Source: Loktanella fryxellensis
GTDB lineage: Bacteria; Pseudomonadota; Alphaproteobacteria; Rhodobacterales; Rhodobacteraceae
Direction: 5' to 3'
Assembly: GCF_900110065.1 (NCBI RefSeq)
Contig: NZ_FOCI01000001.1
Coordinates: 248,001 to 312,000, forward strand
Length of the DNA stretch: 64,000 bases
Every line of letters begins with the position of its first letter. The first letter of the stretch is position 1. The notes beneath the pieces were generated by a model that was not told the origin of the DNA, did not search any database, and saw nothing but the letters and a program-made list of their open reading frames with translations. Shown in pieces: positions 47,214 through 58,357 of this stretch. The position numbers were made by a program, and so were the translations under genes.

Positions 47214-48020
47214 TCATCCCGGAAAGATGGTCCGCATTTCTGCATCGTAACGCGCCCATGTCATCGTCGCGTGATTGCCAGCATAGCCATGATAGTAGCT
47301 GCGCCCGTTGGACGTCGGCAGTCCGGCCCAGATCTTGGCCAGATTGTTCATGAACGCGACCCGGTCGATCCGCCCTGCGGTCAGGTCTGCGAACCCCGCC
47401 TCGGCCAGCAGCACATCGGCCAGCGCATCCTGCACTTGCGGCGTGAATTGCGCACGCGGATCGATCCCGGTGATGTCGACCAGACGCCGCAGGGTCGGCG
47501 GGATGAACTGATAACGTCCGATCGCATGCGGCTGGCCCGGCGTGGCGTCGATCCATGCATAGATCTCTGCGATGGTCAACGCGGTCGGCGGGCGGCCCGG
47601 TTTGACCCGTGCGCCGTACTGGACGGCGTCGTAACCGGCGGGTCCCGCCTCTGCCGCAGCGATCAGATGGCGCACGCGGTCGGCCGTGTCGCCACCCCCG
47701 GGCAGCACCGGCATGGACCGCCCGGAATTGCCGTCGGTGCCGACCGTCCTGTCCCGTGGCGGCAGGGGTGCAAAGAAACTGCGTCCCGTCGCGCCGGCGA
47801 ACAGGCTGGCCGACCGGACCGTCGCCCCGTCCGTCTGCACGCCGGTTTGCATTACGGCCGGTATGCCGACGCCGACAGCCGATTCATCTGGCGTCGTCAG
47901 GGCCGGCAGGATCGGCATCCGCCCCGCCAGCGACAAGGCATCAGCGGGCGCATCTTCCGGCACGGCGATGATCAGGCCCAGCAGAAAGGTGGCAAGCGAG
48001 AAGCGTCGGAACGGTGTCAT
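47214..48020 (-). CDS. exported lysozyme-like (GH104/lambda-endolysin type) protein
   Basis: A 268-residue protein with an N-terminal signal (FSLATFLLGLIIAVPEDAPA) and a disordered linker to about residue 115. The C-terminal domain runs RHLIAAAEAGPAGYDAVQ, AIGRYQFIPPTLRRLVDITG, then LAKIWAGLPTSNGRSYY. This matches by eye the lambda endolysin order GRYQLLSRWW ... NIWASLPGAGYGQF. The glutamate in AAAEAG is at the place of the catalytic acid. It may cut peptidoglycan in the periplasm. It is chromosomal, with no other phage gene nearby. Confidence 0.7.
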   Translation of the reverse strand: MTPFRRFSLATFLLGLIIAVPEDAPADALSLAGRMPILPALTTPDESAVGVGIPAVMQTGVQTDGATVRSASLFAGATGRSFFAPLPPRDRTVGTDGNSGRSMPVLPGGGDTADRVRHLIAAAEAGPAGYDAVQYGARVKPGRPPTALTIAEIYAWIDATPGQPHAIGRYQFIPPTLRRLVDITGIDPRAQFTPQVQDALADVLLAEAGFADLTAGRIDRVAFMNNLAKIWAGLPTSNGRSYYHGYAGNHATMTWARYDAEMRTIFPG

Positions 48021-48160
48021 GCGGCCCCTTTCATCCGGTCATGCCGCAGGATTGATGCAAATGGATAAAGATTTGGTTCCTTCTCCACCGCCGCAGCGGG
48101 TCCGAGGGGAACAATCCCGCCTGTCGGAACATTGGGTGAACACAATCAAAAGGACATCCC

Positions 48161-48403
48161 ATGACCGACGACCGCAAGCAGCAACCCGAAGACCTCAGCC
48201 ACCCCAAGACCGACGCCCCCGGCAATGCGGACAAGCCTGTCGACGACTGGGTAACCGGAGACGAGGCGATGACCGGCGCGCAGGCCAGCTACTTGCAGAC
48301 CCTGTCCGAGGAGGCCAAGGAGCCCTTCGACGCCAACCTGACCAAGGCCGAGGCGTCCAAGCGGATCGACGCCCTGCAGGCCAAGACTGGACGCGGCGCC
48401 TGA
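48161..48403 (+). CDS. DUF3072 small protein C
   Basis: An 80-residue protein, the clearest of the three: EAMTGAQASYLQTLSEEA, then KEPFDANLTKAEASKRIDAL, is the full DUF3072 core. The first 35 residues are hydrophilic (Asp, Lys, Pro). AAAGGA lies seven bases before the ATG. It is separated from B by the lysozyme-like gene on the other strand and precedes maeB by 69 bp. Confidence 0.85.
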   Translation: MTDDRKQQPEDLSHPKTDAPGNADKPVDDWVTGDEAMTGAQASYLQTLSEEAKEPFDANLTKAEASKRIDALQAKTGRGA

Positions 48404-48472
48404 TTGTGGTCTAGCCGCATTGTGCCGGATCGTTTAGGGGTGAACCAGTTTCACCACAGGACGGTCCGGCCC

Positions 48473-50751
<2,279 letters not shown>

Positions 50752-50755
<4 letters not shown>

Positions 50756-50913
50756 CCGGGCCGAGGCCCGACATCGGGATGACCGGGCCGAGGCCCGACA
50801 TCGGGATGACCGGGCCGGGGCCCGACATCGGGATGACCGGACCGTCGCCCGACATCGGGATGACCGGACCGTCGCCCGACATCGGGATGACCGGGCCGGG
50901 GTCCGACATCGGG
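50752..50913 (+). repeat. 27-bp minisatellite, six tandem units
   Basis: Six head-to-tail units of 27 bp without gaps. Units 1 and 2 are identical, units 4 and 5 are identical, and 3 and 6 differ at few bases. Each unit begins ATGACCGG and ends GACATCGGG, and codes for MTGPxPDIG in the glycosyltransferase frame (x is Arg, Gly or Ser; unit 6 has Ser at the second Pro). CCCGA-CA-TCGGG is a small dyad in most units. The array starts on the maeB stop codon and ends at ATG 50914. Confidence 0.95.
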
Positions 50914-51726
50914 ATGAAGCCGGCGAGCCCTGCCCCCGTGCCCGTCATCGCCTGCTTCAAATGGGGCGCGGGCTATCCGGCGGCTGACACCAACGTCCTG
51001 TTCCGGGCGCTGCGCGACCTGATGGGCGTGCCGCACCGCTTCGTCTGCGTGACCGACGACGGCACCGGGCTGGACGACGGCATCGAGGTTCTGCCCCTGC
51101 CCGCCTTCGCCCTGCCCCACGGCCATTGGACCCCCGGCATGTGGCCGAAGCTTGCGATCTTCGCCCCCGGCCTGTTCGCGGACGGCACCCCTGTGTTGTT
51201 GATGGACGTGGACGTGATGGTGCTGCGCGACCTCGCCCCCCTCGTCGACCGGGTGCGGGCGCAGCCGGGACTGCACATCATCCGCGACTGGCCCAACCTG
51301 ACAGAGCGTGTCACGCCGTGGCGCGCCAAGGGGCCGCGTCTGTCGAACAGCTCCGTCGTAGGGTTCACGGCGGGGACGCAGGGCCAGATCTGGGACGCGT
51401 TCCACACCGCCGGATGGGACACGCTTGCCCCGCAGGTCAATGATCAGGACTTCATCCACCACCACGCGCAAGACCGGCTGCATTGGCCCGACGGCTGGGT
51501 GCTCAGCTTCAAGAAATCCGTGGTCTGGCATGTGCCGCTGAACTATCTGGCCGCCCCCGCCCGTCCGCGCGAGGCCTTCGTCGTGGCCTTTCACGGCAAA
51601 CCAGACATGGCCGACCTGCTGCAGGCACCGGGCGTGCGCTGGGGCACGAAGGAACGCTTCGGCCGTGCCCCGGTGCCGTGGGTCATGGACTACCAGCGGC
51701 GCTACGGGGATGCGCCCCCCGCTTAA
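50752..51726 (+). CDS. glycosyltransferase-like protein with N-terminal 9-residue repeats
   Basis: If started at 50752 the product has 324 residues: 54 residues of MTGPxPDIG repeats followed by a compact GT-A-like domain. IACFKWGAGYPAADTNVLFR opens the domain, VLLMDVDVMVLRDLAPL carries a DxD metal motif, and NSSVVGFTAG, NDQDFIHHHAQD and SFKKSVVWHVP follow. The donor and acceptor are unknown. The ATG at 50914 after the last repeat gives a 270-residue protein the same size as its paralog next door, so the repeats may be leader rather than protein. The first ATG overlaps the maeB stop (ATGA), which would couple it to maeB. Confidence 0.78.
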
Positions 51727-51783
51727 CACCTGCAGTGCACTCTGCTAGGAGCGCACCGAACTCTGGTCCAAAGGCCGCGCCAC

Positions 51784-52572
51784 ATGTCCCCCATCCCCGC
51801 CATCGTCTGCCTGAAATGGGGCAAGGGCTATCCGGTCCGCGACACCAACATCCTCTTCCGCGCACTGACGGACCTGATGACGCAGCCGTTCCGCTTCGTC
51901 TGCCTGACCGACGACCCCGCAGGTCTCGACGCAGGGATCGACGCGGTGGCGCTGCCCGCGTTCGCGCTGTCGCGCGACCACTGGACACCGGGCATGTGGC
52001 CAAAGCTGAGCGTCTTTGCCCCGGGCCTGTTCGCGCCCGGCACGCCGGTGCTGCTGATGGACGTGGACGTGGTGGTGGCCCGCGACCTGTCCCCCCTGAT
52101 CGACCGCATCCGTCAGGTGCCGGGTCTGCACATCATCCACGACTGGCACGACACGCACGAACGCTGGTTCCCCCGCCTGTTCCCCCGCGTGCGCGGATCG
52201 AACAGTTCCGTCGTGGGGTTCGTCGCGGGCACCCAGGCCCAGATCTGGGACCGCTTCCATACGCAGGACTTCGACACCCTGCGCAGCCACGGCAACGACC
52301 AGACCTTCATCCACCACAATGCCACCGACCGCCACTTCTGGCCGACAGGCTGGGTCCTCAGCTTCAAGAAATCGCTGGCGTGGCACATGCCGGTGAACTT
52401 CGTCCGCGCCGTGCCCGGTCCGGGCGACGCCTTCGTCGTGGCCTTCCACGGCGTACCCAACCCCCATGACCTCGCGCAACCCAAGGGCACCCGCTGGGGC
52501 ACGCCGGAAAAGTTCGGCTACAGCCCCGTGCCCTGGGTCGCCGCCTATCTGGCGCGCTACGGCCGCGACTGA
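51784..52572 (+). CDS. glycosyltransferase-like protein, tandem paralog
   Basis: A 262-residue paralog of the preceding gene, similar along its whole length: IVCLKWGKGYPVRDTNILFR, VLLMDVDVVVARDLSPLI (DxD), NSSVVGFVAGTQ, NDQTFIHHNATD and SFKKSLAWHMP match block by block. It has no N-terminal repeats, which supports 50914 as the ancestral start of the first copy. It lies 57 bp after the first copy on the same strand. The role is unknown; small cell-surface glycosylation is a guess from the fold. Confidence 0.8.
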   Translation: MSPIPAIVCLKWGKGYPVRDTNILFRALTDLMTQPFRFVCLTDDPAGLDAGIDAVALPAFALSRDHWTPGMWPKLSVFAPGLFAPGTPVLLMDVDVVVARDLSPLIDRIRQVPGLHIIHDWHDTHERWFPRLFPRVRGSNSSVVGFVAGTQAQIWDRFHTQDFDTLRSHGNDQTFIHHNATDRHFWPTGWVLSFKKSLAWHMPVNFVRAVPGPGDAFVVAFHGVPNPHDLAQPKGTRWGTPEKFGYSPVPWVAAYLARYGRD

Positions 52573-52589
52573 AGCGGGGCCGGTCCTCC

Positions 52590-52655
52590 CTTCTTCTGGT
52601 TGGAAATATCCCGGAGGTCTGGAGGCAGCGCCTCCAGCCGGCCCCCGGGGGCCGG
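52590..52655 (+). repeat. hairpin-head repeat, copy 3
   Basis: The head CTTCTTCTGG plus TTGGAAATATCCCGG is followed by a 7-bp hairpin CTGGAGG/CCTCCAG (52619-52637) and an 18-bp perfect palindrome (52638-52655). It begins 17 bp after the second glycosyltransferase stop and precedes the prpE promoter region. Confidence 0.85.
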
Positions 52656-52678
52656 TCGCGTCCTGTCACCCCCCTGAT

Positions 52679-52696
52679 TTGTCAACGAATTGACAA
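52679..52696. promoter_or_regulatory. candidate operator TTGTCAA-N4-TTGACAA
   Basis: A perfect 7-bp-arm dyad with spacer CGAA lies 82 bp before the prpE start. The right arm also offers a TTGACA -35 element, so a bound protein would block the promoter. The regulator is unknown. Confidence 0.4.
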
Positions 52697-52778
52697 TCCG
52701 TCCGGTCCAGCGCCACCGCCACTTGCCGCCCCCCCGCGCCCTGCCTATCCATATCTCACACGTTTGGGAGGACGAGGG

Positions 52779-54674
52779 ATGAGCTACGCTGAGGTCTATG
52801 CACGCTGGCAGGCCGACCCGGAGGCATTCTGGATGGCGCAGGCCGACCGGATCGATTGGATCAAACCGCCCACCCGCGCCCTCGACGACAGCAACGCCCC
52901 CTTCTACCGCTGGTTCGCCGACGGCGTGCTGAACGCCTGCCACAACGCGGTGGACCGGCATGTGGCGGGGGGTCGGGCCGATCAGGTGGCGATCATCACC
53001 GACAGCGCGATCACCGGCACCGTCATCCGCATGACCTTTGCAGAGCTTCAAGCTGCGACCGCCAGCCTTGCCGGTGCGCTGCGGGACAAGGGCATCGGGA
53101 TGGGCGACCGGGTCATCATCTACATGCCCATGGTGGCCGAGGCGATCGTGGCGATGCTGGCCTGTGCGCGCATCGGTGCGGTGCATTCGGTGGTGTTCGG
53201 CGGCTTCGCCGCGCACGAACTGGCGGTGCGCATCGACGATGCCACGCCAAAGGCGATCATCGGCGCCTCCTGCGGGCTGGAGCCGGGGCGCACCGTCGCC
53301 TACAAACCGCTGATCGACGCCGCCGTCGCACAGGCGCGGCACAAGATCGACTTCACCATCATCCTGCAGCGCGATCAGTTGACCTGCGACCTGACCCCGG
53401 GGTTCGACCACGACTGGCACGCGGTGCAGCAGGGTGTCGTCCCCGCCGACTGCGTCCCCGTCGCGGGCGATCATCCGGCCTATGTCCTCTATACCTCCGG
53501 CACCACGGGTGCGCCGAAAGGCGTGGTGCGGCACACCGGCGGGCATCTGGTCGCGCTCTACTGGACGATGAAGAACATCTACAACGTCGACCCCGGCGAC
53601 GTGTTCTGGGCCGCGTCCGACGTGGGCTGGGTCGTGGGGCACAGCTACATCTGCTATGGCCCGCTGATCCACGGCAACACCACCATCGTGTTCGAAGGCA
53701 AGCCGGTTGGCACCCCTGACGCCAGCACCTACTGGCGCGTCATTCAGGACCACAAGGTGCGCAGCCTGTTCACCGCGCCCACGGCATTCCGCGCGATCAA
53801 GCGCGACGATCCCACGGGTGCGCTGATCGCGGGCTACGACATCAGCAGCCTGCGCGCGCTCTACCTTGCGGGGGAACGCGCCGACCCGGACACGGTGATC
53901 TGGGCGCAGACCGTGATGAAGGTGCCGGTCTACGACCACTGGTGGCAGACCGAATCGGGCTTTCCGATGGTCGCCAACCCGGCGGGTCTGCAGGCGCTGC
54001 CCGTCAAGATCGGCAGCCCCAGCGTGCCGATGCCGGGCTACGACATCCGCATCCTCGACGAGGCGGGGGTCGAGATGCCGCGCGGCGAGTTGGGGGCCAT
54101 CGCGATCAAGCTGCCCTTGCCGCCGGGCACCCTGCCGACCCTGTGGAACGCCGAGGACCGCTTCCAGACGGCCTACCTCACCACCTTCCCAGGCTATTAC
54201 GAGACGGGCGATGCGGGTCTGATGGACACGGACGGCTACCTCTATGTCATGGCGCGCACCGACGACGTGATCAACGTGGCGGGCCATCGTCTGTCCACCG
54301 GTGCTATGGAGGAGATCCTCGCCAATCACCCGGACGTGGCCGAATGCGCCGTGATCGGCGTGGCGGACGACCTGAAGGGTCAGTTGCCGATGGGCTTCGT
54401 ATGCACCAACAAGGGCACCACCCGCCCGGAGGCGGAGATCGTGGCGGACTGCATCCGCATGGTGCGCGACGCCATCGGCCCCGTCGCGGCGTTCAAGTTG
54501 GTCGCCGTGGTGGACCGCCTGCCCAAGACCCGGTCCGGCAAGATCCTGCGTCGCACCATGGTCAGCGTGTGCGACGGGGCTGAGGTCAAGGTGCCAGCCA
54601 CCATCGACGATCCCGCGATCCTCGACGAGATCCGTGTCGCCGTCAGGTCGCTGGGGTATGGCGGGGTCGCGTGA
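52779..54674 (+). CDS. prpE: propionate--CoA ligase
   Basis: A 631-residue AMP-forming ligase of the acetyl/propionyl-CoA synthetase group. An N-terminal ACAS domain (SYAEVYARWQADPEAFWM) leads to the P-loop YTSGTTGAPKGVVRH (about residue 243), then DVFWAASDVGWVVGHSYICY, DHWWQTESGFPM and MARTDDVINVAGHRLSTGAM. The catalytic lysine is in LPKTRSGKILRRTM. The RHTGGHLVALYWTMKNIYN segment is the PrpE version. It activates propionate for assimilation. The ATG at 52779 has GAGG ahead. The downstream glyoxalase-like gene starts with GTG inside its stop region (GTGA). Confidence 0.92.
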   Translation: MSYAEVYARWQADPEAFWMAQADRIDWIKPPTRALDDSNAPFYRWFADGVLNACHNAVDRHVAGGRADQVAIITDSAITGTVIRMTFAELQAATASLAGALRDKGIGMGDRVIIYMPMVAEAIVAMLACARIGAVHSVVFGGFAAHELAVRIDDATPKAIIGASCGLEPGRTVAYKPLIDAAVAQARHKIDFTIILQRDQLTCDLTPGFDHDWHAVQQGVVPADCVPVAGDHPAYVLYTSGTTGAPKGVVRHTGGHLVALYWTMKNIYNVDPGDVFWAASDVGWVVGHSYICYGPLIHGNTTIVFEGKPVGTPDASTYWRVIQDHKVRSLFTAPTAFRAIKRDDPTGALIAGYDISSLRALYLAGERADPDTVIWAQTVMKVPVYDHWWQTESGFPMVANPAGLQALPVKIGSPSVPMPGYDIRILDEAGVEMPRGELGAIAIKLPLPPGTLPTLWNAEDRFQTAYLTTFPGYYETGDAGLMDTDGYLYVMARTDDVINVAGHRLSTGAMEEILANHPDVAECAVIGVADDLKGQLPMGFVCTNKGTTRPEAEIVADCIRMVRDAIGPVAAFKLVAVVDRLPKTRSGKILRRTMVSVCDGAEVKVPATIDDPAILDEIRVAVRSLGYGGVA

Positions 54675-55051
54675 CCCGCGTCTTCGACCACGTCACCCTC
54701 GGCATCCATGACAAGGTCTGTGCGCAGCGGCTCTACGATGCGGTGATGTCCGCACTGGATATATCGCTGCTCTGGCGGCCCGAGACGATGCTGACCTACG
54801 GCCCGCCGGACGGGGATGTGTTCGGCCCGCAATGCGACGGGGACGGTCCACGTCACGGCAGACATGACGCGTTTCTGGCAGCCGACTGCGCTGCGGTCGA
54901 CCGTTTCCACGCGGCGGCTGTGGCAAACGGTGGCCGGGACGATGTCCCGCCGGGGCTGAGGACCGGGTACCATCCGCACTATTAAGCCGCCTTCGTCCGC
55001 GATCCCGATGGCAACCTGATCGAGGCGGTGTGTCATGCATTGCAAGCCTAG
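54671..55051 (+). pseudogene. glyoxalase/VOC-family gene with in-frame stop
   Basis: The frame starts with GTG at 54671 (overlap GTGA with prpE) and reads TRVFDHVTLGIHDKVCAQRL, as in small VOC metalloproteins. It stops at TAA 54983-54985 after PGLRTGYHPHY. The same frame continues after that codon with AAFVRDPDGNLIEAVCHALQ and a TAG at 55049. This is the expected family C-terminus (YYAAFVRDPDGN), including the metal-binding Glu. A single TAC/TAT-to-TAA change therefore truncates the protein at 104 residues and removes a metal ligand. No indel is seen, which suggests a recent event or a sequencing error. Confidence 0.8.
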
Positions 55052-55063
55052 CACACTCCCACG

Positions 55064-55092
55064 AAAAACCCCGCCTGCTGTCGCAGACGGGG
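55064..55092 (-). terminator. intrinsic terminator after CsbD gene
   Basis: On the minus strand a 10-bp stem with one G-T pair (CCCCGTCTGC / GCAGGCGGGG), loop GACA, followed by TTTTT. It is a canonical terminator 26 bp after the CsbD stop. Confidence 0.85.
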
Positions 55093-55117
55093 CATTCGCG
55101 TCGTCATGTCGTGATGA

Positions 55118-55300
55118 TCAGATCTTGTCGCCCAGCGCGCCCTTGACGGTGCCGGTCGCGTTCTGAACGTCGCCCTTGGTCTTCTGCGCTTGACCTTCTG
55201 CTTCCAGACGGTCGTTGTCCGTGGCCTTGCCGACGGCCTCCTTGGCGGACCCTGCCACTTTGTTGGCGGCTGCTTTGGCCTTGTCTGCGAATTCACCCAT
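55118..55300 (-). CDS. CsbD family stress protein
   Basis: A 60-residue, highly charged, Ala/Lys-rich protein. MGEFADKAKAAANKVAGSAK, then RLEAEGQAQKTKGDVQNATG, is the CsbD core, seen in many bacterial general-stress regulons. The exact function of the family is not known. GGAGA lies six bases ahead of the ATG at 55300. It is monocistronic, with its own terminator. It is downstream of the NAD kinase gene (110 bp). Confidence 0.9.
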   Translation of the reverse strand: MGEFADKAKAAANKVAGSAKEAVGKATDNDRLEAEGQAQKTKGDVQNATGTVKGALGDKI

Positions 55301-55410
55301 GATGATCTCCATTGATAAGCAGGCATGTCGGCGTCGGTCATCGTCGCCAGTGCCTATGGATTTCAAACACCGACGCGCAAGAATAGTTCCCGACGCGCAC
55401 CGCGCATCGG

Positions 55411-56175
55411 TCAGGCGAACTGTTCCTGAAACAGGCGCTCTTCCAGCCCATGCCCCGGATCGAACAGGATCCGGTGCCGCACGGTCGGGTCGGACCGGAT
55501 CTCCACGCTGACCACGTCGCGCACGGCCTTGCCATCCGCGTCGGCCATCACGGGCCGCTTTTCGGGGTTCAGCACGTCGATGCGCACCACCGCCTTCTTG
55601 GGCAGCAGCGCGCCGCGCCAGCGCCGTGGCCGGAACGCCGCCATCGCGGTCAGCGCCAGCACGTCGGACCCGATCGGCAGGATCGGCCCGTGCGCGGAAT
55701 AGTTGTAGGCCGTCGATCCCGCCGGCGTCGCCACCAGCGCCCCGTCGCAGACCAGTTCCGGCATCCGCAGCACGCCGTCCACGGTGATGCGCAGCTTGGC
55801 CGCCTGCGGACCCGCACGCAGCAGGGATACCTCGTTGATCGCCAGCGCCGTGTGCATGGACCCATCGGCGGACAGCGCGGTCATGCTGAGCGGGTTGATG
55901 ATCTCTTCCTCGGCCGCCTGCAGGCGGTGGATCAGCCGGTCGGCGGCGTATTCGTTCATCATGAAGCCGACGGTGCCGCGGTTCATGCCATAGACCGGCA
56001 CGTCCAGCGTCTCGGTCGCGTGCAGGGTCTGCAGCATGAACCCGTCGCCCCCCAGCGCCACGACGAACTGCGCCGCCTCCGGCGCCACCTGACCGTGCAG
56101 CGCCACGAGCTCGGCCAGGGCCGCCTGTGCCATGGGCACGGGGCTGGCCAGAAAGGCGATCCTCAGACGGGGCAT
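55411..56175 (-). CDS. nadK: NAD kinase
   Basis: A 254-residue enzyme that phosphorylates NAD to NADP. The GGDG motif is in FVVALGGDGFMLQTLH (about residue 43), the NE/D motif is in YGMNRGTVGFMMNEY, and ATPAGSTAYNYSAHGPI is the second conserved loop. The length is on the short side, as usual in alphaproteobacteria. It is divergent from glyA with about 170 bp between. Confidence 0.95.
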   Translation of the reverse strand: MPRLRIAFLASPVPMAQAALAELVALHGQVAPEAAQFVVALGGDGFMLQTLHATETLDVPVYGMNRGTVGFMMNEYAADRLIHRLQAAEEEIINPLSMTALSADGSMHTALAINEVSLLRAGPQAAKLRITVDGVLRMPELVCDGALVATPAGSTAYNYSAHGPILPIGSDVLALTAMAAFRPRRWRGALLPKKAVVRIDVLNPEKRPVMADADGKAVRDVVSVEIRSDPTVRHRILFDPGHGLEERLFQEQFA

Positions 56176-56343
56176 GGCGGTGTACTGCGCAACATGCCCC
56201 GATCAGTCCACGATGTAGGACAGGAAGGCAAGCGCACCGCACCGCCCTGCATTTGCCCCAGGGTCATTTTGCCGCTTTTGACACGGCCCCGTTTCGCGTA
56301 GAAGGCGCGCAGAATGCGCAACCCTGCCCCGGAAGGACACGCC

Positions 56344-57639
56344 ATGAACGCCCCCACCCGCGACGACGGCTTCTTCACCGAAACGCTCGCCACCCGCGAC
56401 CCAGAGCTGGCCGCCGCGATGACCGCCGAACTCGGTCGCCAGCGCAAGGAGATCGAGCTGATCGCCTCCGAGAACATCGTGAGCGCCGCGGTGATGGAGG
56501 CGCAGGGCGGCGTCATGACGAACAAGTACGCCGAAGGCTATCCGGGCAAACGCTATTACGGCGGCTGCCAGCACGTGGACGTGGCCGAAAACCTCGCCAT
56601 CGACCGTGCGAAACAGCTGTTCGGCTGCGGCTTTGCCAATGTGCAGCCGAACTCCGGCTCTCAGGCCAACCAGGGCGTGTTCCAGGCGCTGCTCGCTCCC
56701 GGCGACACCATCCTCGGCATGAGCCTTGATGCAGGCGGCCACCTGACCCACGGGGCCAAGCCGAACCAGTCGGGCAAGTGGTTCAACGCCATCCAGTACG
56801 GCGTGCGCCAGCAGGATCTGGAACTGGACTACGATCAGGTCGCGGCCCTCGCGACCGAACATAGCCCCAAGATGATCATCGCCGGTGGCTCCGCCATTCC
56901 CCGCATCATCGACTTCGCCCGCATGCGCGAAATCGCGGACAGCGTCGGTGCCTACCTGCTGGTGGACATGGCCCACTTCGCGGGCCTCGTGGCGGCGGGT
57001 CACTACCCCTCGCCCTTCCCGCACGCCCATGTCGCCACCACGACGACGCACAAGACCCTGCGCGGCCCGCGCGGCGGCATGATCCTGACCAACGACGATG
57101 CGATCGCCAAGAAGGTCAACTCGGCCATCTTCCCGGGCATCCAGGGCGGCCCGCTGATGCATGTCATCGCAGCCAAGGCGGTCGCCTTCGGTGAAGCACT
57201 CCGCCCCGAGTTCAAGGATTACCAGCGTCAGGTCATCAAGAACGCGCAGGCGCTGGCGGACGAGTTGATGAAGGGTGGCCTCGACATCGTGACGGGCGGC
57301 ACCGACACGCACCTGATGTTGGTCGACCTGCGCCCCAAGAGCGTCAAGGGCAACGCCACCGAAGAGGCGCTCGGCCGCGCCCACATCACCTGCAACAAGA
57401 ACGGCATCCCCTTCGATCCGGAGAAGCCGACGATCACCTCCGGCGTGCGCCTCGGCACACCTGCGGGCACGACACGCGGCTTCACGGAAACCGAGTTCCG
57501 CCAGATCGGGCGCTGGATCGTTCAGGTCGTCGATGGCCTCGCAGCCAACGGCAGCGACGGCAATGCCGAGGTCGAGGCCGAAGTCCGCGCACAGGTCGAA
57601 GCGCTCTGCGACGCCTTTCCGATATATCCCGGACTGTGA
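56344..57639 (+). CDS. glyA: serine hydroxymethyltransferase
   Basis: A 431-residue pyridoxal enzyme that interconverts serine and glycine with tetrahydrofolate. [57 protein letters not shown] and the cofactor lysine in [17 protein letters not shown] (about residue 240) are complete. GGAAGG precedes the ATG at 56344. A 12-bp stem-loop follows 9 bp after the stop. It supplies glycine and one-carbon units. Confidence 0.98.
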   Translation: MNAPTRDDGFFTETLATRDPELAAAMTAELGRQRKEIELIASENIVSAAVMEAQGGVMTNKYAEGYPGKRYYGGCQHVDVAENLAIDRAKQLFGCGFANVQPNSGSQANQGVFQALLAPGDTILGMSLDAGGHLTHGAKPNQSGKWFNAIQYGVRQQDLELDYDQVAALATEHSPKMIIAGGSAIPRIIDFARMREIADSVGAYLLVDMAHFAGLVAAGHYPSPFPHAHVATTTTHKTLRGPRGGMILTNDDAIAKKVNSAIFPGIQGGPLMHVIAAKAVAFGEALRPEFKDYQRQVIKNAQALADELMKGGLDIVTGGTDTHLMLVDLRPKSVKGNATEEALGRAHITCNKNGIPFDPEKPTITSGVRLGTPAGTTRGFTETEFRQIGRWIVQVVDGLAANGSDGNAEVEAEVRAQVEALCDAFPIYPGL

Positions 57640-57648
57640 TCCCGCAGC

Positions 57649-57680
57649 CGTGCCCGGCAGCCGCTGCGCTGCCGGGCACG
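57649..57680 (+). terminator. stem-loop after glyA
   Basis: A perfect 12-bp stem (57649-57660 with 57669-57680) with an 8-nt loop. Only CTTCG follows, so termination strength is uncertain. Confidence 0.6.
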
Positions 57681-57835
57681 CTTCGAAAAATAACCCGCCG
57701 CCGCTCAGCGTGGCACGTGTGACGCGCATCACAGCATCACCCCGATACCTTCACCTGCCACCGACGACATCGCCAAAGGTACGCCGCCGCCCCGCTGCTG
57801 CACGACGATCCGACGCCGCATAGCCGCGCCGTCCT

Positions 57836-57882
57836 CTTCTTCTGGTCAAAAATATCCCGGGGGTGTGGGGGCTGGCCCCCAC
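57836..57882 (+). repeat. hairpin-head repeat, copy 4
   Basis: The head CTTCTTCTGG plus TCAAAAATATCCCGG is followed after five bases by the hairpin GTGGGGG/CCCCCAC around CTGG (57865-57882). It lies in the gap between the converging glyA and small membrane protein genes. The head is identical to copy 5. Confidence 0.85.
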
Positions 57883-57907
57883 GACCACCTCAGCCCAGGC
57901 GCAACGC

Positions 57908-58279
57908 TCAGATCCGGCCCTGTGCCCGCAGCGCCCAGACGACGCCACCGAACGCGACGATCGCCACAGCCGCGACACCGGCCAGCCAGCGCAACACATG
58001 CGTCTTGCGCACCTCCCATGGGTCGACCGTCGTCAGATGCGCCACGATCCGGTCCCCAGCCAATCCCACCGCCCGGCCATCCACCTGCCGCATCAGCCGA
58101 GGGTGCCCGCGCGCCACGTCCGCCGCCACGACCAGCGCCAAATCACGCATCAGACTGCGCGACAGCCGCCGCCCCACGCGGCCTGCCTGCGCCTCCAGCG
58201 TCGCACCCTTCAGCCCCAGCCGCGCGGTCAGCAGCGCGTGGATCCGTTCGGTCTTGCGGGTCAGGGGATCTGCGGCCAT
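57908..58279 (-). CDS. small protein with C-terminal membrane helix, unknown
   Basis: About 123 residues: a basic helical N-terminal part (LTRKTERIHALLTARLGLKG ... RRLSRSLMRDLALVVAADVA) and one C-terminal helix (WLAGVAAVAIVAFGGVVWAL) ending in RAQGRI. This tail-anchored layout suggests a cytosolic domain held at the inner membrane. I do not recognise the family but believe similar proteins occur in Rhodobacteraceae. The ATG at 58279 is preferred; the longer frame upstream is Gly/Pro-rich and not protein-like. It is divergent from a hydrolase gene, 78 bp apart. Confidence 0.6.
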   Translation of the reverse strand: MAADPLTRKTERIHALLTARLGLKGATLEAQAGRVGRRLSRSLMRDLALVVAADVARGHPRLMRQVDGRAVGLAGDRIVAHLTTVDPWEVRKTHVLRWLAGVAAVAIVAFGGVVWALRAQGRI

Positions 58280-58357
58280 GACTGTGCCTAGCGCCAAGGG
58301 TGGTCCGGCAGCAAGGCCCCGCCCCAGCGCACCACATGGCGGCGAGGGGGTTGCGAC

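Noticed and set aside
47214-48020. Lysozyme-like gene as a prophage remnant
   Set aside because: It has a signal peptide and a long linker, and no holin, structural or integrase gene is near; a chromosomal exported enzyme is simpler.
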